A DNA stretch of 64,000 nt. It comes from Stenotrophomonas sp. 169. Lineage in GTDB: Bacteria; Pseudomonadota; Gammaproteobacteria; Xanthomonadales; Xanthomonadaceae. The notes below the pieces were generated by a model. It did not search any database. It was not told the DNA's origin and saw nothing but the letters and a program-made list of their open reading frames with translations. The number at the start of each line of letters is the position of its first letter. The first letter of the stretch is position 1. The translations under genes were made by a program, and so were the position numbers. Positions 17,896-27,207 of this stretch are shown in pieces. The stretch covers positions 2,748,501 to 2,812,500 of the forward strand of contig NZ_CP061204.1 of NCBI RefSeq assembly GCF_014621775.1, written 5' to 3'.

Positions 17896-18366
17896 TTACT
17901 TGACCACGCGCAACTGCGGACGACCACTCGGGCGCGGCGGCGGGGCATCGGGCGGCGTATCGTCATCCGACGAACCATCGGCCTCATCCGACACCTCGTG
18001 GAGCGGCACATCGTCCTCGGCCGCGTCCGCGCCGATCACGTCGTCAGGCAGCGCCATGCCCTGCCCCGTTTCCCGGGCATATACGGCAAGCACCGCACTG
18101 ATGGGCACCAGCACCGCGTAGCTCACGCCGGAAAAGCGTGCAGAAAAGCTCACCGCCTCGTTGTCGATCAACAGCTTCACGACGGCGCGTTCGGCGATGT
18201 TGAGCACTACGCGACCGTCCTTGATGCTCGACGGCGGCACCTGTACGCCTGCCACCCCCGCATCCACCAGGATGTGCGGCGTCAGCGCGTTGTCGTTGAT
18301 CCACTCCACCAATGCCCGTAGCAGGTACGGACGGTGGCTGGTCATCCGGAAGAATTCGTCAGTCAT
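17896..18366 (-). CDS. sspB: Stringent starvation protein B, ClpXP adaptor
   Basis: SspB tethers ssrA-tagged proteins to ClpXP. 156 residues from the ATG at 18366. The N-terminal folded domain begins MTDEFFRMTSHRPYLLRALVEWI and contains HILVDAG and the FSARFSGVS stretch typical of the peptide-binding sheet. A long acidic, Pro-rich linker (about 105-145) ends in GRPQLRVVK, the conserved ClpX-binding tail. Downstream of sspA on the same strand but separated by the 94-bp REP array, so cotranscription would run through the array. Confidence 0.95.
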   Translation of the reverse strand: MTDEFFRMTSHRPYLLRALVEWINDNALTPHILVDAGVAGVQVPPSSIKDGRVVLNIAERAVVKLLIDNEAVSFSARFSGVSYAVLVPISAVLAVYARETGQGMALPDDVIGADAAEDDVPLHEVSDEADGSSDDDTPPDAPPPRPSGRPQLRVVK

Positions 18367-18457
18367 GTGTGAAGTGTACGCGCCCGCCCCCCTGCTTGGC
18401 ACCGGGGGCCGACAGAGCGTTCGGCTGCCAGTCGAAAACGCGGAACGCCGGAAACCG

Positions 18458-19129
18458 GTAGCGCCGACCCACGGTCGGCGAGCACATCGGTAGCGCCGAC
18501 CCGTCGTCGGCGAGCGCAGCGGCCGCGCGCGGTCCGGCAATCCGCCGAGCGTGGCTCGGCGCTACAGGAACCGCAGCACATCGGTAGCGCCGACCCATGG
18601 TCGGCGAGCGCAGCGGCCGCGCGCGGTCCGGCAGTCCGCCGAGCGTGGCGTGGCGCTACAGGAACCGCAGCACATCGGTAGCGTCGACCCGTGGTCGGCG
18701 AGCGCAGCGGCCGCGCGCGGTCCCGCAATCCGCCGAGCGTGGCTCGGCGCTACAGGAACCGCAGCACATCGGTAGCGCCGACCCATGGTCGGCGAGCGCA
18801 GCGGCCGAGTGCGGTCCGGCAATCCGCCGAGCGTGGCTCGGCGCTACAGAAACCGCAGCACATCGGTAGCGCCGACCCATGGTCGGCGAGCGCAGCGGCC
18901 GCGCGCGGTCCGGCAATCCGCCGAGCGTGGCTCGGCGCTACAGGAACCGCAGCACATCGGTAGCGCCGACCCATGGTCGGAGAGCGCAGCGGCCGCGCGC
19001 GGTCCGGCAATCCGCCGAGCGTGGCTCGGCGCTACAGGAACCGCAGCACATCGGTAGCGCCGACCCGTGGTCGGCGAGCGCAGCGGCCGCGCGTGGTCCA
19101 GCAATCCGCCGAGCGTGGCTCGGCGCTAC
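18458..19129 (+). repeat. REP array, 94-bp period, seven units plus a partial
   Basis: GTAG heads at 18458 (partial, 32 bp), 18490, 18584, 18678, 18772, 18866, 18960 and 19054. Each unit is a 76-bp dimer of one forward REP (stem CCGACCcatGGTCGG) and one inverted REP (stem CCGAGCgtgGCTCGG, ending GCTAC) plus an 18-bp spacer AGGAACCGCAGCACATCG. Units are nearly identical, with a few point changes (for example 18645, 18725 and 18806). It lies wholly between sspA and sspB. Not CRISPR: the spacers are the same in every unit. Confidence 0.95.
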
Positions 19130-19150
19130 AAGGGGGATGCGCGGTATCGA

Positions 19151-19786
19151 TCAGCTGGGCAGATCGCGCAGCTTCTTTTCCTGATCGGTCAGGCTGCGGA
19201 TGAAACCGGGATGGCGGAAAATGCGATTGCCGTAGTCCTCGATCGCCTTGCCATCCTTCGGCAACGGAATATCCAGTGCCTGCAGGCGCCAGATGATCGG
19301 TGCGATCGCGCAGTCGGCCAGGCTCATTTCCTGGTTGAGGAAGAACTTGCTCGCCTTGAACAACGGCACCGACGAGGTCAGCAGTTCTTTCAGGCGTTTA
19401 CGCCCGGCCTCGGCCTGCGCTTTGTTGCCCAGTTGAATGGCCTGTACCTGCGGCACCCAGTCGTGCTCGATGCGCAGCATCGCCAGACGGATGCGGGCGC
19501 GTGACAGCGGGTCCACCGGCATCAGCGGCGGATGCGGATAGCGCTCGTCCAGATACTCGCTGACCACCGAGGCGGCGTACAGCACCAGCTCGCGCTCCAC
19601 CAGCGTGGGCACCGAGTGGTACGGATTGAGGTCGATCAGATCTTCGGGCGGATTCTGCGGATCCACTGCCACGAAGTCATAGGTGACGCCCTTGGCCGCA
19701 AGGACCAGACGCACCCGATGACAGAGCACATCGTCGTTCGAGGAAAACAGCGTCAGGGTATTACGCATGCGTACGCTCGCCGCCAT
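19151..19786 (-). CDS. sspA: Stringent starvation protein A
   Basis: A glutathione-S-transferase-fold protein that binds RNA polymerase and takes part in starvation and acid responses. 211 residues from the ATG at 19786, which has GGAGAG just upstream; a second ATG at 19768 would lose six residues. The thioredoxin-like half reads LFSSNDDVLCHRVRLVLAAKGV, followed by DLNPYHSVPTLVERELVLYAASVVSEYLDE and a helical half with the conserved DERYPHPPLMP surface. Same strand as petABC upstream. Confidence 0.95.
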   Translation of the reverse strand: MAASVRMRNTLTLFSSNDDVLCHRVRLVLAAKGVTYDFVAVDPQNPPEDLIDLNPYHSVPTLVERELVLYAASVVSEYLDERYPHPPLMPVDPLSRARIRLAMLRIEHDWVPQVQAIQLGNKAQAEAGRKRLKELLTSSVPLFKASKFFLNQEMSLADCAIAPIIWRLQALDIPLPKDGKAIEDYGNRIFRHPGFIRSLTDQEKKLRDLPS

Positions 19787-19950
19787 CAAAGGCTCTCCAA
19801 CGACAGGAGTCCGCCTGCCGAATCGGCGCTGTCGGACCATTTCCGACAGTCAGCTCGTTCCCGAGTGTGCAACCGGCGATCACAAAAGCCAATAGGCCAT
19901 GGGTATCGGGTCACACATTGACGCGTGCACCGCGTCCCGGGGTCGAACCG

Positions 19951-20700
19951 TCAATGTACATCCTTCCAGTAATCTTTCTTCAGCAGATACAACAGGAAGG
20001 TCAGCAGCGCCAGGAACAGGATCACCCACACGCCCAGCTGCTGCCGCTTCAATGCCGCCGGCTCGCCGGCATAGGCCAGGAAGTTGGTGATGTCGCGCAC
20101 GGTCTGGTCGTACTGTCCGGCATCAACGTTGCCGGGCGTACGCACTTCCAGGGCCAGCACCGGCGGATCCAGTCCAGGTGCCTCCGGCTTGCCATGCACG
20201 GCGTGCTGCAGGCCCTGCATCTGCCACAACGGGTTGGGCATGGAGGCGTTCGGGAAGACGGTGTTGTTCCAGCCCAGCGGACGGTTGCTGTCCAGGTAGA
20301 ACGACTTGAGGTACGTGTAGACCCAGTCCGGTCCGCGCACGCGCGAAATCAGGCTGAGGTCCGGTGGCATCTTGCCGAACCACTTCTCCGCGTCGGCCTT
20401 GGGCATCGAGACCGGCACCTGGTCGCCAATCGCGGACCCGGTGAAATTGAGGTTGTTCATCACCTCTTCTTCGGTCAGCCCCAGGTCGGCCGCCATGCGC
20501 GAGTAGCGCAGGTATTTCAGCGCATGGCAGCTGGAACAGTAGTTCATGTACAACTGCGCGCCGCGCTGCAACGAGGCACGATCGCCCAGATCATTGCCGG
20601 CCTGCAGCATCTTGGCGCTGCCTTCAGCAGCCAGCGCCGCGCCGCCTGCGAGCAGCATCGTGGCCATCAGGGCCACGCGGACCATCCAGCGCTTACTCAT
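19951..20700 (-). CDS. petC: Cytochrome c1 of the bc1 complex
   Basis: 249 residues. Signal peptide MSKRWMVRVALMATMLLAGGAALAAE is cleaved after ALA. One c-type haem motif YCSSCH near residue 54, and Met ligand candidates in the SMPNPLW and GKMPPDLS stretches. A C-terminal membrane anchor (VILFLALLTFLLYLL) keeps the haem domain in the periplasm. It starts eight bases before the petB stop. Third gene of the petABC operon. Confidence 0.96.
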   Translation of the reverse strand: MSKRWMVRVALMATMLLAGGAALAAEGSAKMLQAGNDLGDRASLQRGAQLYMNYCSSCHALKYLRYSRMAADLGLTEEEVMNNLNFTGSAIGDQVPVSMPKADAEKWFGKMPPDLSLISRVRGPDWVYTYLKSFYLDSNRPLGWNNTVFPNASMPNPLWQMQGLQHAVHGKPEAPGLDPPVLALEVRTPGNVDAGQYDQTVRDITNFLAYAGEPAALKRQQLGVWVILFLALLTFLLYLLKKDYWKDVH

Positions 20701-21952
20701 GCGTGGTCACCCTTTCCGGTACCGGCTTGGTCTTGTCCAGTCGCGTCCATATCGGCATGGTGAGGAAGAAAGCGAAATACAGGAAGGTCAGTACGCGACC
20801 CACCCAGGTTTCCCACACCGCCGTGCCCGGGCCGGAACCGATCACCCCCAGCCAGATGAAGCACACCACCAGCACGCCCAGCATCACCTTGGATATCCAG
20901 CCGCGGTAGCGCACCGACTTGACCTTGCACTTGTCCAGCCACGGCACCAGGAACAGGATCGCGATCGCCGAGAACATCACGATCACCCCGCCCAGCTTGT
21001 TTGGAATGACCCGCAACATCGCGTAGTAAGGCGTGTAGTACCAGACCGGCTTGATGTGTTCCGGAGTCACCAGGCGGTTGGCCTCGGTGAAGTTGTCGTG
21101 TTCCAGGAACTGCCCGCCGAAGGCCGGCGCGAAGAAGATGATGAAGGCGGCGATGATCAGCAGGAAGCCGGCGCCAACGGCGTCTTTCATCGTGTAATAG
21201 GGATGGAACGGAATGCCATCGGTCGGCGCGGTCGGCGACCAGCGGTTGCCCTTCGGCCCCTTCTTGATTTCCACGCCGTCGGGATTGTTCGAGCCCACCT
21301 CATGCAGCGCACCCAGGTGCAGCACCACCAGCAGCAGCAGCACCAGCGGCAGGGCGATCACGTGCAGGGCGAAGAAGCGGTTGAGCGTGGCATCGCCGGG
21401 CAGGTAATCGCCCATGATCCATTCGGTCAGCCCGTTGCCAATCACCGGGATGGCGCCGAACAGCGAAATGATCACCTTCGCGCCCCAGAACGACATCTGG
21501 CCCCACGGCAGCACGTAGCCCATGAAGGCTTCGGCCATCAGCACCAGGTAGATCAGCATGCCCAGTATCCACACCAGCTCGCGCGGCTTCTGGTAACTGC
21601 CGTACAGCAGCCCGCGGAACATGTGCAGATAGACCACGATGAAGAACAGCGATGCACCGGTGGAGTGCATGTAGCGGATCAGCCAGCCCCACTCGACGTC
21701 GCGCATGATGTACTCGACCGAGGCGAAGGCTTCGGCCGCGCTGGTCTTGTAATGCATCGTCAGGAAGATGCCGGTGACGATCTGGTTGACCAGGATCAGC
21801 AGCGCCAGCGAACCGAAGTAGTACCAGATGTTGAAGTTTTTCGGCGCGTAATACTCGCTGACGTGCTTGCGGTACACCGGCATCAGGCCCGGCGCGCGCG
21901 CGTTGACCCAGTCGGCCAGGCCGCTGGCGGTACGGGCAAGGATGTTGGCCAT
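20693..21952 (-). CDS. petB: Cytochrome b of the bc1 complex
   Basis: 419 residues, multi-spanning membrane protein that carries the bL and bH haems and the quinol oxidation site. Motifs include GYVLPWGQMSFWGA (near 150), the PEHIKPVWYYTPYYA stretch with the PEWY-type Qo motif (near 285) and paired His in helices B and D. The start overlaps the petA stop by one base (TGATG), which implies translational coupling. Confidence 0.97.
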   Translation of the reverse strand: MANILARTASGLADWVNARAPGLMPVYRKHVSEYYAPKNFNIWYYFGSLALLILVNQIVTGIFLTMHYKTSAAEAFASVEYIMRDVEWGWLIRYMHSTGASLFFIVVYLHMFRGLLYGSYQKPRELVWILGMLIYLVLMAEAFMGYVLPWGQMSFWGAKVIISLFGAIPVIGNGLTEWIMGDYLPGDATLNRFFALHVIALPLVLLLLVVLHLGALHEVGSNNPDGVEIKKGPKGNRWSPTAPTDGIPFHPYYTMKDAVGAGFLLIIAAFIIFFAPAFGGQFLEHDNFTEANRLVTPEHIKPVWYYTPYYAMLRVIPNKLGGVIVMFSAIAILFLVPWLDKCKVKSVRYRGWISKVMLGVLVVCFIWLGVIGSGPGTAVWETWVGRVLTFLYFAFFLTMPIWTRLDKTKPVPERVTTHE

Positions 21953-22572
21953 CAGGCGGTACCCTCCGGATCGACGCCGATGATGATCGTATTGTCGTCC
22001 TGGTAGTGATGCGGCGGCACCAGCAGGTTGATCGGGGCGGGGACGTCATTGAAGACCCGGCCGGACATGTCGAAGCGCGACTTGTGGCACGGGCAGAAAT
22101 AGCCCCCTTTCCACTGCGCGTCATAGGGTTCCGGGCGGATTTCGGCCACCATTTCCGGCGAGCAGCCCAGATGGGTGCACAGGCCGACAAGCACCGAGAC
22201 GGCCGGCTTGATCGACCGCAGCTCCGGATTGCCCTTGAGCACGTACTCCGGCTGCTGGTCTTTCACGCCTGACCCGGGATCCTTCAGGCGGTCATCCAGA
22301 CTGGGCAGCGCGTCGAGGATGGCTTTGGAGCGCTTGACGATCCAGATGGGCTGACCGCGCCATTCCAGTATCAGCCGCTGGCCTTCCTGCAAGGCACTGA
22401 TGTCAGCGGTCACCGGTGCACCGGCCAACTTGGCACGTGCACTGGGATTCCAGGACTTGATGAAAGGAACTGCGACGAAACCGACGCCTACCGCCCCCAC
22501 CACTGCAGTAGTGGCTGAGAGGAATCGGCGACGTCCATGATCGACTGGATCGTATACCCCATCGTTGGCCAT
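21952..22572 (-). CDS. petA: Rieske iron-sulfur subunit of the bc1 complex
   Basis: 206 residues, first gene of petABC. The N-terminus RRRFLSATTAVVGAVGVGFVAVPFI is a twin-arginine signal-anchor. The two cluster-binding boxes are CTHLGC (near 143) and CPCHKS (near 167). The 110 bases upstream, toward the transglycosylase gene, should hold the operon promoter. Confidence 0.97.
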   Translation of the reverse strand: MANDGVYDPVDHGRRRFLSATTAVVGAVGVGFVAVPFIKSWNPSARAKLAGAPVTADISALQEGQRLILEWRGQPIWIVKRSKAILDALPSLDDRLKDPGSGVKDQQPEYVLKGNPELRSIKPAVSVLVGLCTHLGCSPEMVAEIRPEPYDAQWKGGYFCPCHKSRFDMSGRVFNDVPAPINLLVPPHHYQDDNTIIIGVDPEGTA

Positions 22573-22682
22573 CCGGCACTCCGATATTGATTAGGTAGCT
22601 TTAAGGCTGCCGGCAACCTGGTGGGGGCCAGGCTGCTTTGAATCTGAAGCGAGTGTATCTAAACGCGCGTTGCGGTCAATCA

Positions 22683-23642
22683 TCACTGATGGGAGGCCAG
22701 CGCACCGCGATAGCGCTCGGCCAACTGGCCTACCCGCTGTACGTAGTACCGCGTCTCACTATACGGCGGCACGCCACCGTGGCGGGCAACGGCGCCCTCC
22801 CCTGCGTTGTAGCCAGCCGCGGCAAGCGTGAGGTCGCCATTGAAGCGTTTCAACAGCCATGAAAGATACTGCACGCCACCGCGGATGTTCTGCGCAGCGT
22901 CGTACGAATCGGTTACGCCAAAGCGCGCCGCGGTCGGCGGCATCAACTGCATCAGTCCCTGCGCCCCGGCGCGGCTGAGCGCTGTCGGGTTGTAGGCCGA
23001 TTCCGCATGGATGATCGCCCGCACGATCGCCTCCTCAACACCGTATTGGCGCGCGGCGGCGGCGATCTCGCTCTGGAAGGCGGTGGTATTGAGCCGGACC
23101 GAGCCGAAATTGACTGCCGGATTGCTGCCACACGCGAAGCAGCGCTCGATGAAGCTGTAGCGGATGGTGCGCACCTGGGACAGGCTGGCCACCTGCCCCG
23201 CGGGCCGGGCACTGGTGTAATGGCGCACACCGTCCTTCATGTACGAATAGACCTGCCCGCTGACGACGCGGCCCGCCTTGCTGGCCGGGGCCGGAACGGG
23301 TTTTGGGGCAGGTGCGGCGATTACCGAGGCCACGGCAGCAGACGCAGGCACCACGGCGGCGGCAACGGCCGCGCCTGCAGCAACCGCAGAGGATGAAGGC
23401 GCTTCGCGGGCCGGGACGGCCGTGACAGGGGCCGCCGGCGGGACGGGCGCGGTGGTTGCGGGGCGGGCCGGTCGGCTGTCGCGGCTGTAGCTGATGCCAC
23501 TGCACTGCGCACCGCTGACCCGTTTGCTGACGTAGCTGGGAACGCCATCGGCGCCGACACACTTGTACAGCGTGCCGGCACTGGCCGGCACGGCCGCCAG
23601 TGCAGCGATGCTGATCGCCACGATCCTTAAGGTCCCCTTCAT
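22683..23642 (-). CDS. Secreted lytic transglycosylase with DUF4124-like N-terminus
   Basis: 319 residues, exported (MKGTLRIVAISIAALAAVPASA). An N-terminal DUF4124-like segment (YKCVGADGVPSYVS, about 24-45) is followed by an Ala/Pro-rich linker (about 60-130), then the SLT domain (about 195-310). SLT motifs are IIHAESAYNPTALSRAGAQGLMQLMPPTA, with catalytic Glu in HAES, and AAGYNAGEGAV. It cleaves peptidoglycan glycan strands. The ATG at 23642 was chosen because the signal peptide begins there; the open frame upstream has no features. Confidence 0.9.
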   Translation of the reverse strand: MKGTLRIVAISIAALAAVPASAGTLYKCVGADGVPSYVSKRVSGAQCSGISYSRDSRPARPATTAPVPPAAPVTAVPAREAPSSSAVAAGAAVAAAVVPASAAVASVIAAPAPKPVPAPASKAGRVVSGQVYSYMKDGVRHYTSARPAGQVASLSQVRTIRYSFIERCFACGSNPAVNFGSVRLNTTAFQSEIAAAARQYGVEEAIVRAIIHAESAYNPTALSRAGAQGLMQLMPPTAARFGVTDSYDAAQNIRGGVQYLSWLLKRFNGDLTLAAAGYNAGEGAVARHGGVPPYSETRYYVQRVGQLAERYRGALASHQ

Positions 23643-23730
23643 GGGCGCGAGTGTCCCAGCTTGCGCGACGGTTGCCAAGGGCCGGGCCAGACGAGGCCCG
23701 TCAGGGCAATGCGATCCGGGGTCAAGCCCC

Positions 23731-24750
23731 TTACCCCGCGCGGGGCGGATCGGATCCCAGCGCGCGCCCTCCGTCCGCGTCGTGGCAGGGGACGCCACCC
23801 CCGGCAAGCACACTCGCGAGACCGGCAACCTGCGCCTGCAGTTCTGCATGCAAGGACGGCGGCGTGGTACGTATCGCCACGGGTGGCAATCCCAGGCTGA
23901 GGATCTGCCCGGCGAGCATCGCGGCACTGTCTGCGCCCATCAGCAACCGGCAGTGGTCGGGCCCGTCGGCGCGCAGCACGCCGAACCAGGGCGGCACCTG
24001 CAGCGCCAACGTGTCGATGCTTCCACACAAGGTCACCTCCGCGCGAAGGGTGAAGGGCGACTGGCTGACTGCCTGGCGCACCACGACCTCGGGCGGTGCA
24101 GGCAATGCGCGACGTGTTCCTCGCACAGGCAGGCAGCGCACCTCGCTGATGCGGTCTACCCGGAGCGTTCGCCAATCGTCGCGATTGCGATCCCAGCCCA
24201 GCAGATACCACCGCTGGCCATAGTTCACCAGATGCTGCGCTTCCGCTTCGCGCGGTCCGCTTACCCCATCATGGGTGCAATACATGAAAGACAGCACGGC
24301 ATGCTCGCGGCAGGCCATGGCGAGTTGTCCCAGCAGGCGGCCGTCGACGCTGGGCATGCCACTCATCGTGGCAGTGGCCGCATGGATCTCACCCGCCTGC
24401 TGCCGACGGCGGAGGGGCACCAGCGGATCCAGCTTGGTCAACACCGACTGCGCGGTGTCATCCAGACCCGACACGCTGGCCGTGACGACCCGCAGCGCCA
24501 GCGCAATGGCGGTGGCCTCCCCCTCATCCAGCAGCAGGGGCAGCACCGGTGCGCCCCCACCCAGGCGATAACCGCCCCCGACCCCGGACGATGCGCTGAT
24601 CGGATAGCCCAGCTCACGCAGCCGCTCGATGTCGCGCCGAATGCTGCGCCGGTCCACCTGCATGCGCTCGGCAAGCTCGGCACCCGACCAGTGCCGCCGG
24701 CTCTGCAGCAAGGCGATCAGCCTGAGCAGCCGCTGGGCGGTGTACGCCAT
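23731..24750 (-). CDS. YafY-type transcriptional regulator (HTH + WYL)
   Basis: 339 residues. N-terminal winged helix (AYTAQRLLRLIALLQSRRHWSGAELAERMQVDRRSIRRDIERLRELGY, about 2-55) and a WYL sensor domain with HLVNYGQRWYLLGWDRNRDDWRTLRVDRI (about 170-205). WYL proteins sense nucleotides or small ligands and regulate neighbouring genes. Divergent from a glutathione S-transferase with 74 bases between starts, which is its likely target. The ATG at 24750 begins the HTH domain; upstream codons overlap the intergenic DNA. Confidence 0.9.
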   Translation of the reverse strand: MAYTAQRLLRLIALLQSRRHWSGAELAERMQVDRRSIRRDIERLRELGYPISASSGVGGGYRLGGGAPVLPLLLDEGEATAIALALRVVTASVSGLDDTAQSVLTKLDPLVPLRRRQQAGEIHAATATMSGMPSVDGRLLGQLAMACREHAVLSFMYCTHDGVSGPREAEAQHLVNYGQRWYLLGWDRNRDDWRTLRVDRISEVRCLPVRGTRRALPAPPEVVVRQAVSQSPFTLRAEVTLCGSIDTLALQVPPWFGVLRADGPDHCRLLMGADSAAMLAGQILSLGLPPVAIRTTPPSLHAELQAQVAGLASVLAGGGVPCHDADGGRALGSDPPRAG

Positions 24751-24764
24751 GAGGGAATCATCGA

Positions 24765-24779
24765 GGACAGAAGGTGTCC
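24765..24779. promoter_or_regulatory. Candidate operator between the WYL regulator and the GST gene
   Basis: Dyad GGACA-N5-TGTCC in the 74-bp divergent intergenic region, placed where a regulator could control both genes. No experiment or second copy supports it. Confidence 0.35.
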
Positions 24780-24824
24780 GCAATAGTGCGCCACGATGAC
24801 GGCACATTCCAACGGGAAACGCAC

Positions 24825-25442
24825 ATGACACGTCATATCACCCTGTATCACGCCATCCCCTCGCGCTCGGCCGGCGTGCTGGTGCTGCTCGAAGCACTGG
24901 GTGCGGATTACGCCCTTGAGGTGCTCGACCTGAAAGCAGGCGACAACGTGGCACCGGCCTTTCTCGCCGTGAACCCGATGGGTAAAGTTCCGGCCATCGT
25001 GCATGACGGCGCGCTGGTGACAGAACAGGTTGCGATCTATCAATACCTGGCCGAGCTGTATCCCGAAGCCGGGCTGGCACCGCCCATTGGGGATCCGCAG
25101 CGCGGCCCGTTCCTGCGCTGGCTGGCGTTTCACGGATCGTGCTTCGAACCGGCGATGGTCGAAAAGGCAATGAAACGGGACCCTGCCCCACGCGGCATGT
25201 CGCCCTATGTCGATGCGGAAACGGTGTTGCGCGTGGTGGAGGAGCAGCTGTCGCAGGGCGATTACCTGTTGGGCTCGCAGGTGTCGGCGGCCGACTTCCT
25301 GTGGGGCAGCGCGCTGGGCTGGTTGAGTGCGTTCGGCTTGCTGCAGCCGGGACCGGCAACCACGGCGTACATCGCACGGATGGCCGCACACCCCGCCGCC
25401 GCCCGCGCCAAGGACATCGACGCGCGCCTGGCAGCCGGTTGA
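24825..25442 (+). CDS. Glutathione S-transferase
   Basis: 205 residues from the ATG at 24825. N-terminal thioredoxin-like domain (ITLYHAIPSRSAGVLVLLEALGADYALEVLDL, then NPMGKVPAIVHDGALVTEQVAIYQYLAELYPEAG) and an all-helical C-terminal domain with VSAADFLWGSAL (N-capping box). The Ser in PSRSA is the probable catalytic residue. Probably conjugates glutathione to reactive compounds; the substrate is unknown. Likely under control of the divergent WYL regulator. Confidence 0.9.
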   Translation: MTRHITLYHAIPSRSAGVLVLLEALGADYALEVLDLKAGDNVAPAFLAVNPMGKVPAIVHDGALVTEQVAIYQYLAELYPEAGLAPPIGDPQRGPFLRWLAFHGSCFEPAMVEKAMKRDPAPRGMSPYVDAETVLRVVEEQLSQGDYLLGSQVSAADFLWGSALGWLSAFGLLQPGPATTAYIARMAAHPAAARAKDIDARLAAG

Positions 25443-25497
25443 CCCATCGCCGGGCGCCGCTGCGCCCCCGGCCACCCTGCGCGACCCACCCACACCG

Positions 25498-25586
25498 GTA
25501 GCGCCGACCCATGGTCGGCGAGCGCAGCGGCGCGCGCGCTCCACCCGCACCGGTAGCGCCGACCCATGGTCGGCGTGCGCAGCGGC
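25498..25586 (+). repeat. Two direct GTAG/SMAG REP copies
   Basis: GTAG heads at 25498 and 25553 (55 bp apart), both with the CCGACCcatGGTCGG stem and an identical tail, in the same orientation and with GC-rich spacers. They lie between the GST gene and miaB. Confidence 0.9.
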
Positions 25587-25663
25587 GCGCGCACCTACCC
25601 CGTTCCGGCAACGCAAGGGAGTAAACTGGACCGCTTACCCGCCACCCGCCTGGATTAATCACC

Positions 25664-27082
25664 ATGACCGGGACGCCAGACGTCTTTCCATCCGTCGCTG
25701 TTGACGACACCCCTCTGTTCGCCCTGCCCACCGGTCCGCGCAAGCCCGACCAGGTGCGTGGCAAGCTGTACATCAAGACCCACGGTTGCCAGATGAACGA
25801 GTACGACTCGGCCAAGATGGCGGACGTGCTGGCAGCCAGCGATGGGCTGGAGCTGACCGACAACCCGGAAGAAGCCGACGTTATCCTGGTCAACACCTGC
25901 TCCATCCGCGAGAAAGCGCAGGAGAAGGTGTTCAGCCAACTCGGTCGCTGGAAGGCGCTGAAGAACAACGGGCGCGACGTCATCATCGGCGTCGGCGGCT
26001 GCGTGGCTTCGCAGGAAGGCGAGGCCATCGTCAAGCGCGCGCCGTATGTGGACCTGGTGTTCGGCCCGCAGACCCTGCACCGCCTGCCGGAACTGATCCG
26101 TGCGCGACGTGAGCAGAACCGGCCGCAGGTCGATATCAGCTTTCCGGAGATCGAAAAGTTCGACCGCCTGCCCGAGCCACGTGCAGACGGGGCCTCCGCT
26201 TTTGTGTCGATCATGGAAGGCTGCTCGAAGTACTGCTCGTTCTGCGTCGTGCCCTATACGCGTGGTACCGAAGTCAGCCGTCCGTTCGAAGACGTCGTGG
26301 TGGAGGTGGCGCAACTGGCTGCTCAGGGCGTGCGGGAGATCAACCTGCTCGGCCAGAACGTCAATGCGTACCGTGGACCGTATGGCGAGGGCGAGCATGC
26401 CGACCTGGGCCTGCTGATCCGCACCATCGCCGAAATCGACGGAGTCGGCCGCATCCGCTTCACCACCTCGCACCCGTTGGAGTTCAGCGACTCGTTGGTG
26501 GATGCCTTCCGCGACGTGCCGAAGCTGGCCAACTTCCTTCATTTGCCGGTGCAGGCGGGCAGCGACCGCATCCTGTCGGCGATGAAGCGGGGCTACACGG
26601 CGCTGGAGTTCAAGTCGAAGATCCGCAAGCTGCGCGCGGTACGTCCTGACATCTCCATCAGCTCGGATTTCATCGTCGGCTTCCCCGGTGAAACCGACGC
26701 CGACTTTGAGAAGACGATGAAGCTGATCGAGGACATCGGGTTCGACCAGAGTTTCTCCTTCATCTATTCGCGTCGCCCCGGCACCCCGGCCGCCGACCTC
26801 GAAGACACCATCACCGATGCCGAAAAGCACGCACGGCTGTCGCGCCTGCAGGCACGAATCAACCAGCACGCCGGCGAGATTTCCGCTGCCATGGTCGGCA
26901 CAGTGCAGCGCGTCCTGGTGGAAGGCCCGTCGCGTCGTGACCCGAACGAGTTGAGCGGCAAGACCGAGAACATGCGGACGGTGAACTTCGCCGCACCTGC
27001 GCGTCTGGTCGGCCAGTTCGTGGATGTGCTGATCACCGAGGCCTACAGCAATTCTCTGCGTGGCCGGGTCAGCGGCGCCTGA
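25664..27082 (+). CDS. miaB: tRNA-2-methylthio-N6-dimethylallyladenosine synthase MiaB
   Basis: Radical-SAM methylthiotransferase that modifies A37 of tRNAs reading UNN codons. 472 residues. UPF0004 N-terminal domain with the three cluster Cys (HGCQMN, NTCSIR, GGCVAS), then the radical-SAM triad CSKYCSFC (about 183-190), the SPFDxV-like [10 protein letters not shown] stretch, and a C-terminal TRAM domain ([24 protein letters not shown]). Length and order are normal for MiaB. Followed by phoH and ybeY on the same strand. Confidence 0.97.
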   Translation: MTGTPDVFPSVAVDDTPLFALPTGPRKPDQVRGKLYIKTHGCQMNEYDSAKMADVLAASDGLELTDNPEEADVILVNTCSIREKAQEKVFSQLGRWKALKNNGRDVIIGVGGCVASQEGEAIVKRAPYVDLVFGPQTLHRLPELIRARREQNRPQVDISFPEIEKFDRLPEPRADGASAFVSIMEGCSKYCSFCVVPYTRGTEVSRPFEDVVVEVAQLAAQGVREINLLGQNVNAYRGPYGEGEHADLGLLIRTIAEIDGVGRIRFTTSHPLEFSDSLVDAFRDVPKLANFLHLPVQAGSDRILSAMKRGYTALEFKSKIRKLRAVRPDISISSDFIVGFPGETDADFEKTMKLIEDIGFDQSFSFIYSRRPGTPAADLEDTITDAEKHARLSRLQARINQHAGEISAAMVGTVQRVLVEGPSRRDPNELSGKTENMRTVNFAAPARLVGQFVDVLITEAYSNSLRGRVSGA

Positions 27083-27138
27083 CTGGCAGGTTTTTCACCA
27101 CCTCATAATGCGGCTTGTGGCACAAGCGCTGAGAAGGC

Positions 27139-27193
27139 TTATCCACAACTTTACCGCGTGACCACCCACACCTTGTGTGGAAAGAACCCGCAC
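27139..27193. other. DnaA-box-like 9-mer with a weaker inverted partner
   Basis: Perfect consensus TTATCCACA at 27139-27147 and a weaker reverse element TGTGGAAAG at 27176-27184, in the miaB-phoH gap. Two sites in isolation are far from an origin, but DnaA could regulate locally. Confidence 0.35.
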
Positions 27194-27207
27194 CCAATTC
27201 TGGATCC

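Noticed and set aside
18458..19129. CRISPR array
   Set aside because: The repeats are periodic, but both the palindromic part and the spacer are the same in all units, and no cas genes occur in the window.
18551..19203. Series of 86-101-codon open frames inside the REP array
   Set aside because: They repeat with the 94-bp period, exist on both strands and reflect REP sequence rather than genes.
19925..19960. tRNA-like GGTCGAACC sequence near petC
   Set aside because: Resembles a T-arm fragment by chance; no acceptor stem or other arms can be drawn.
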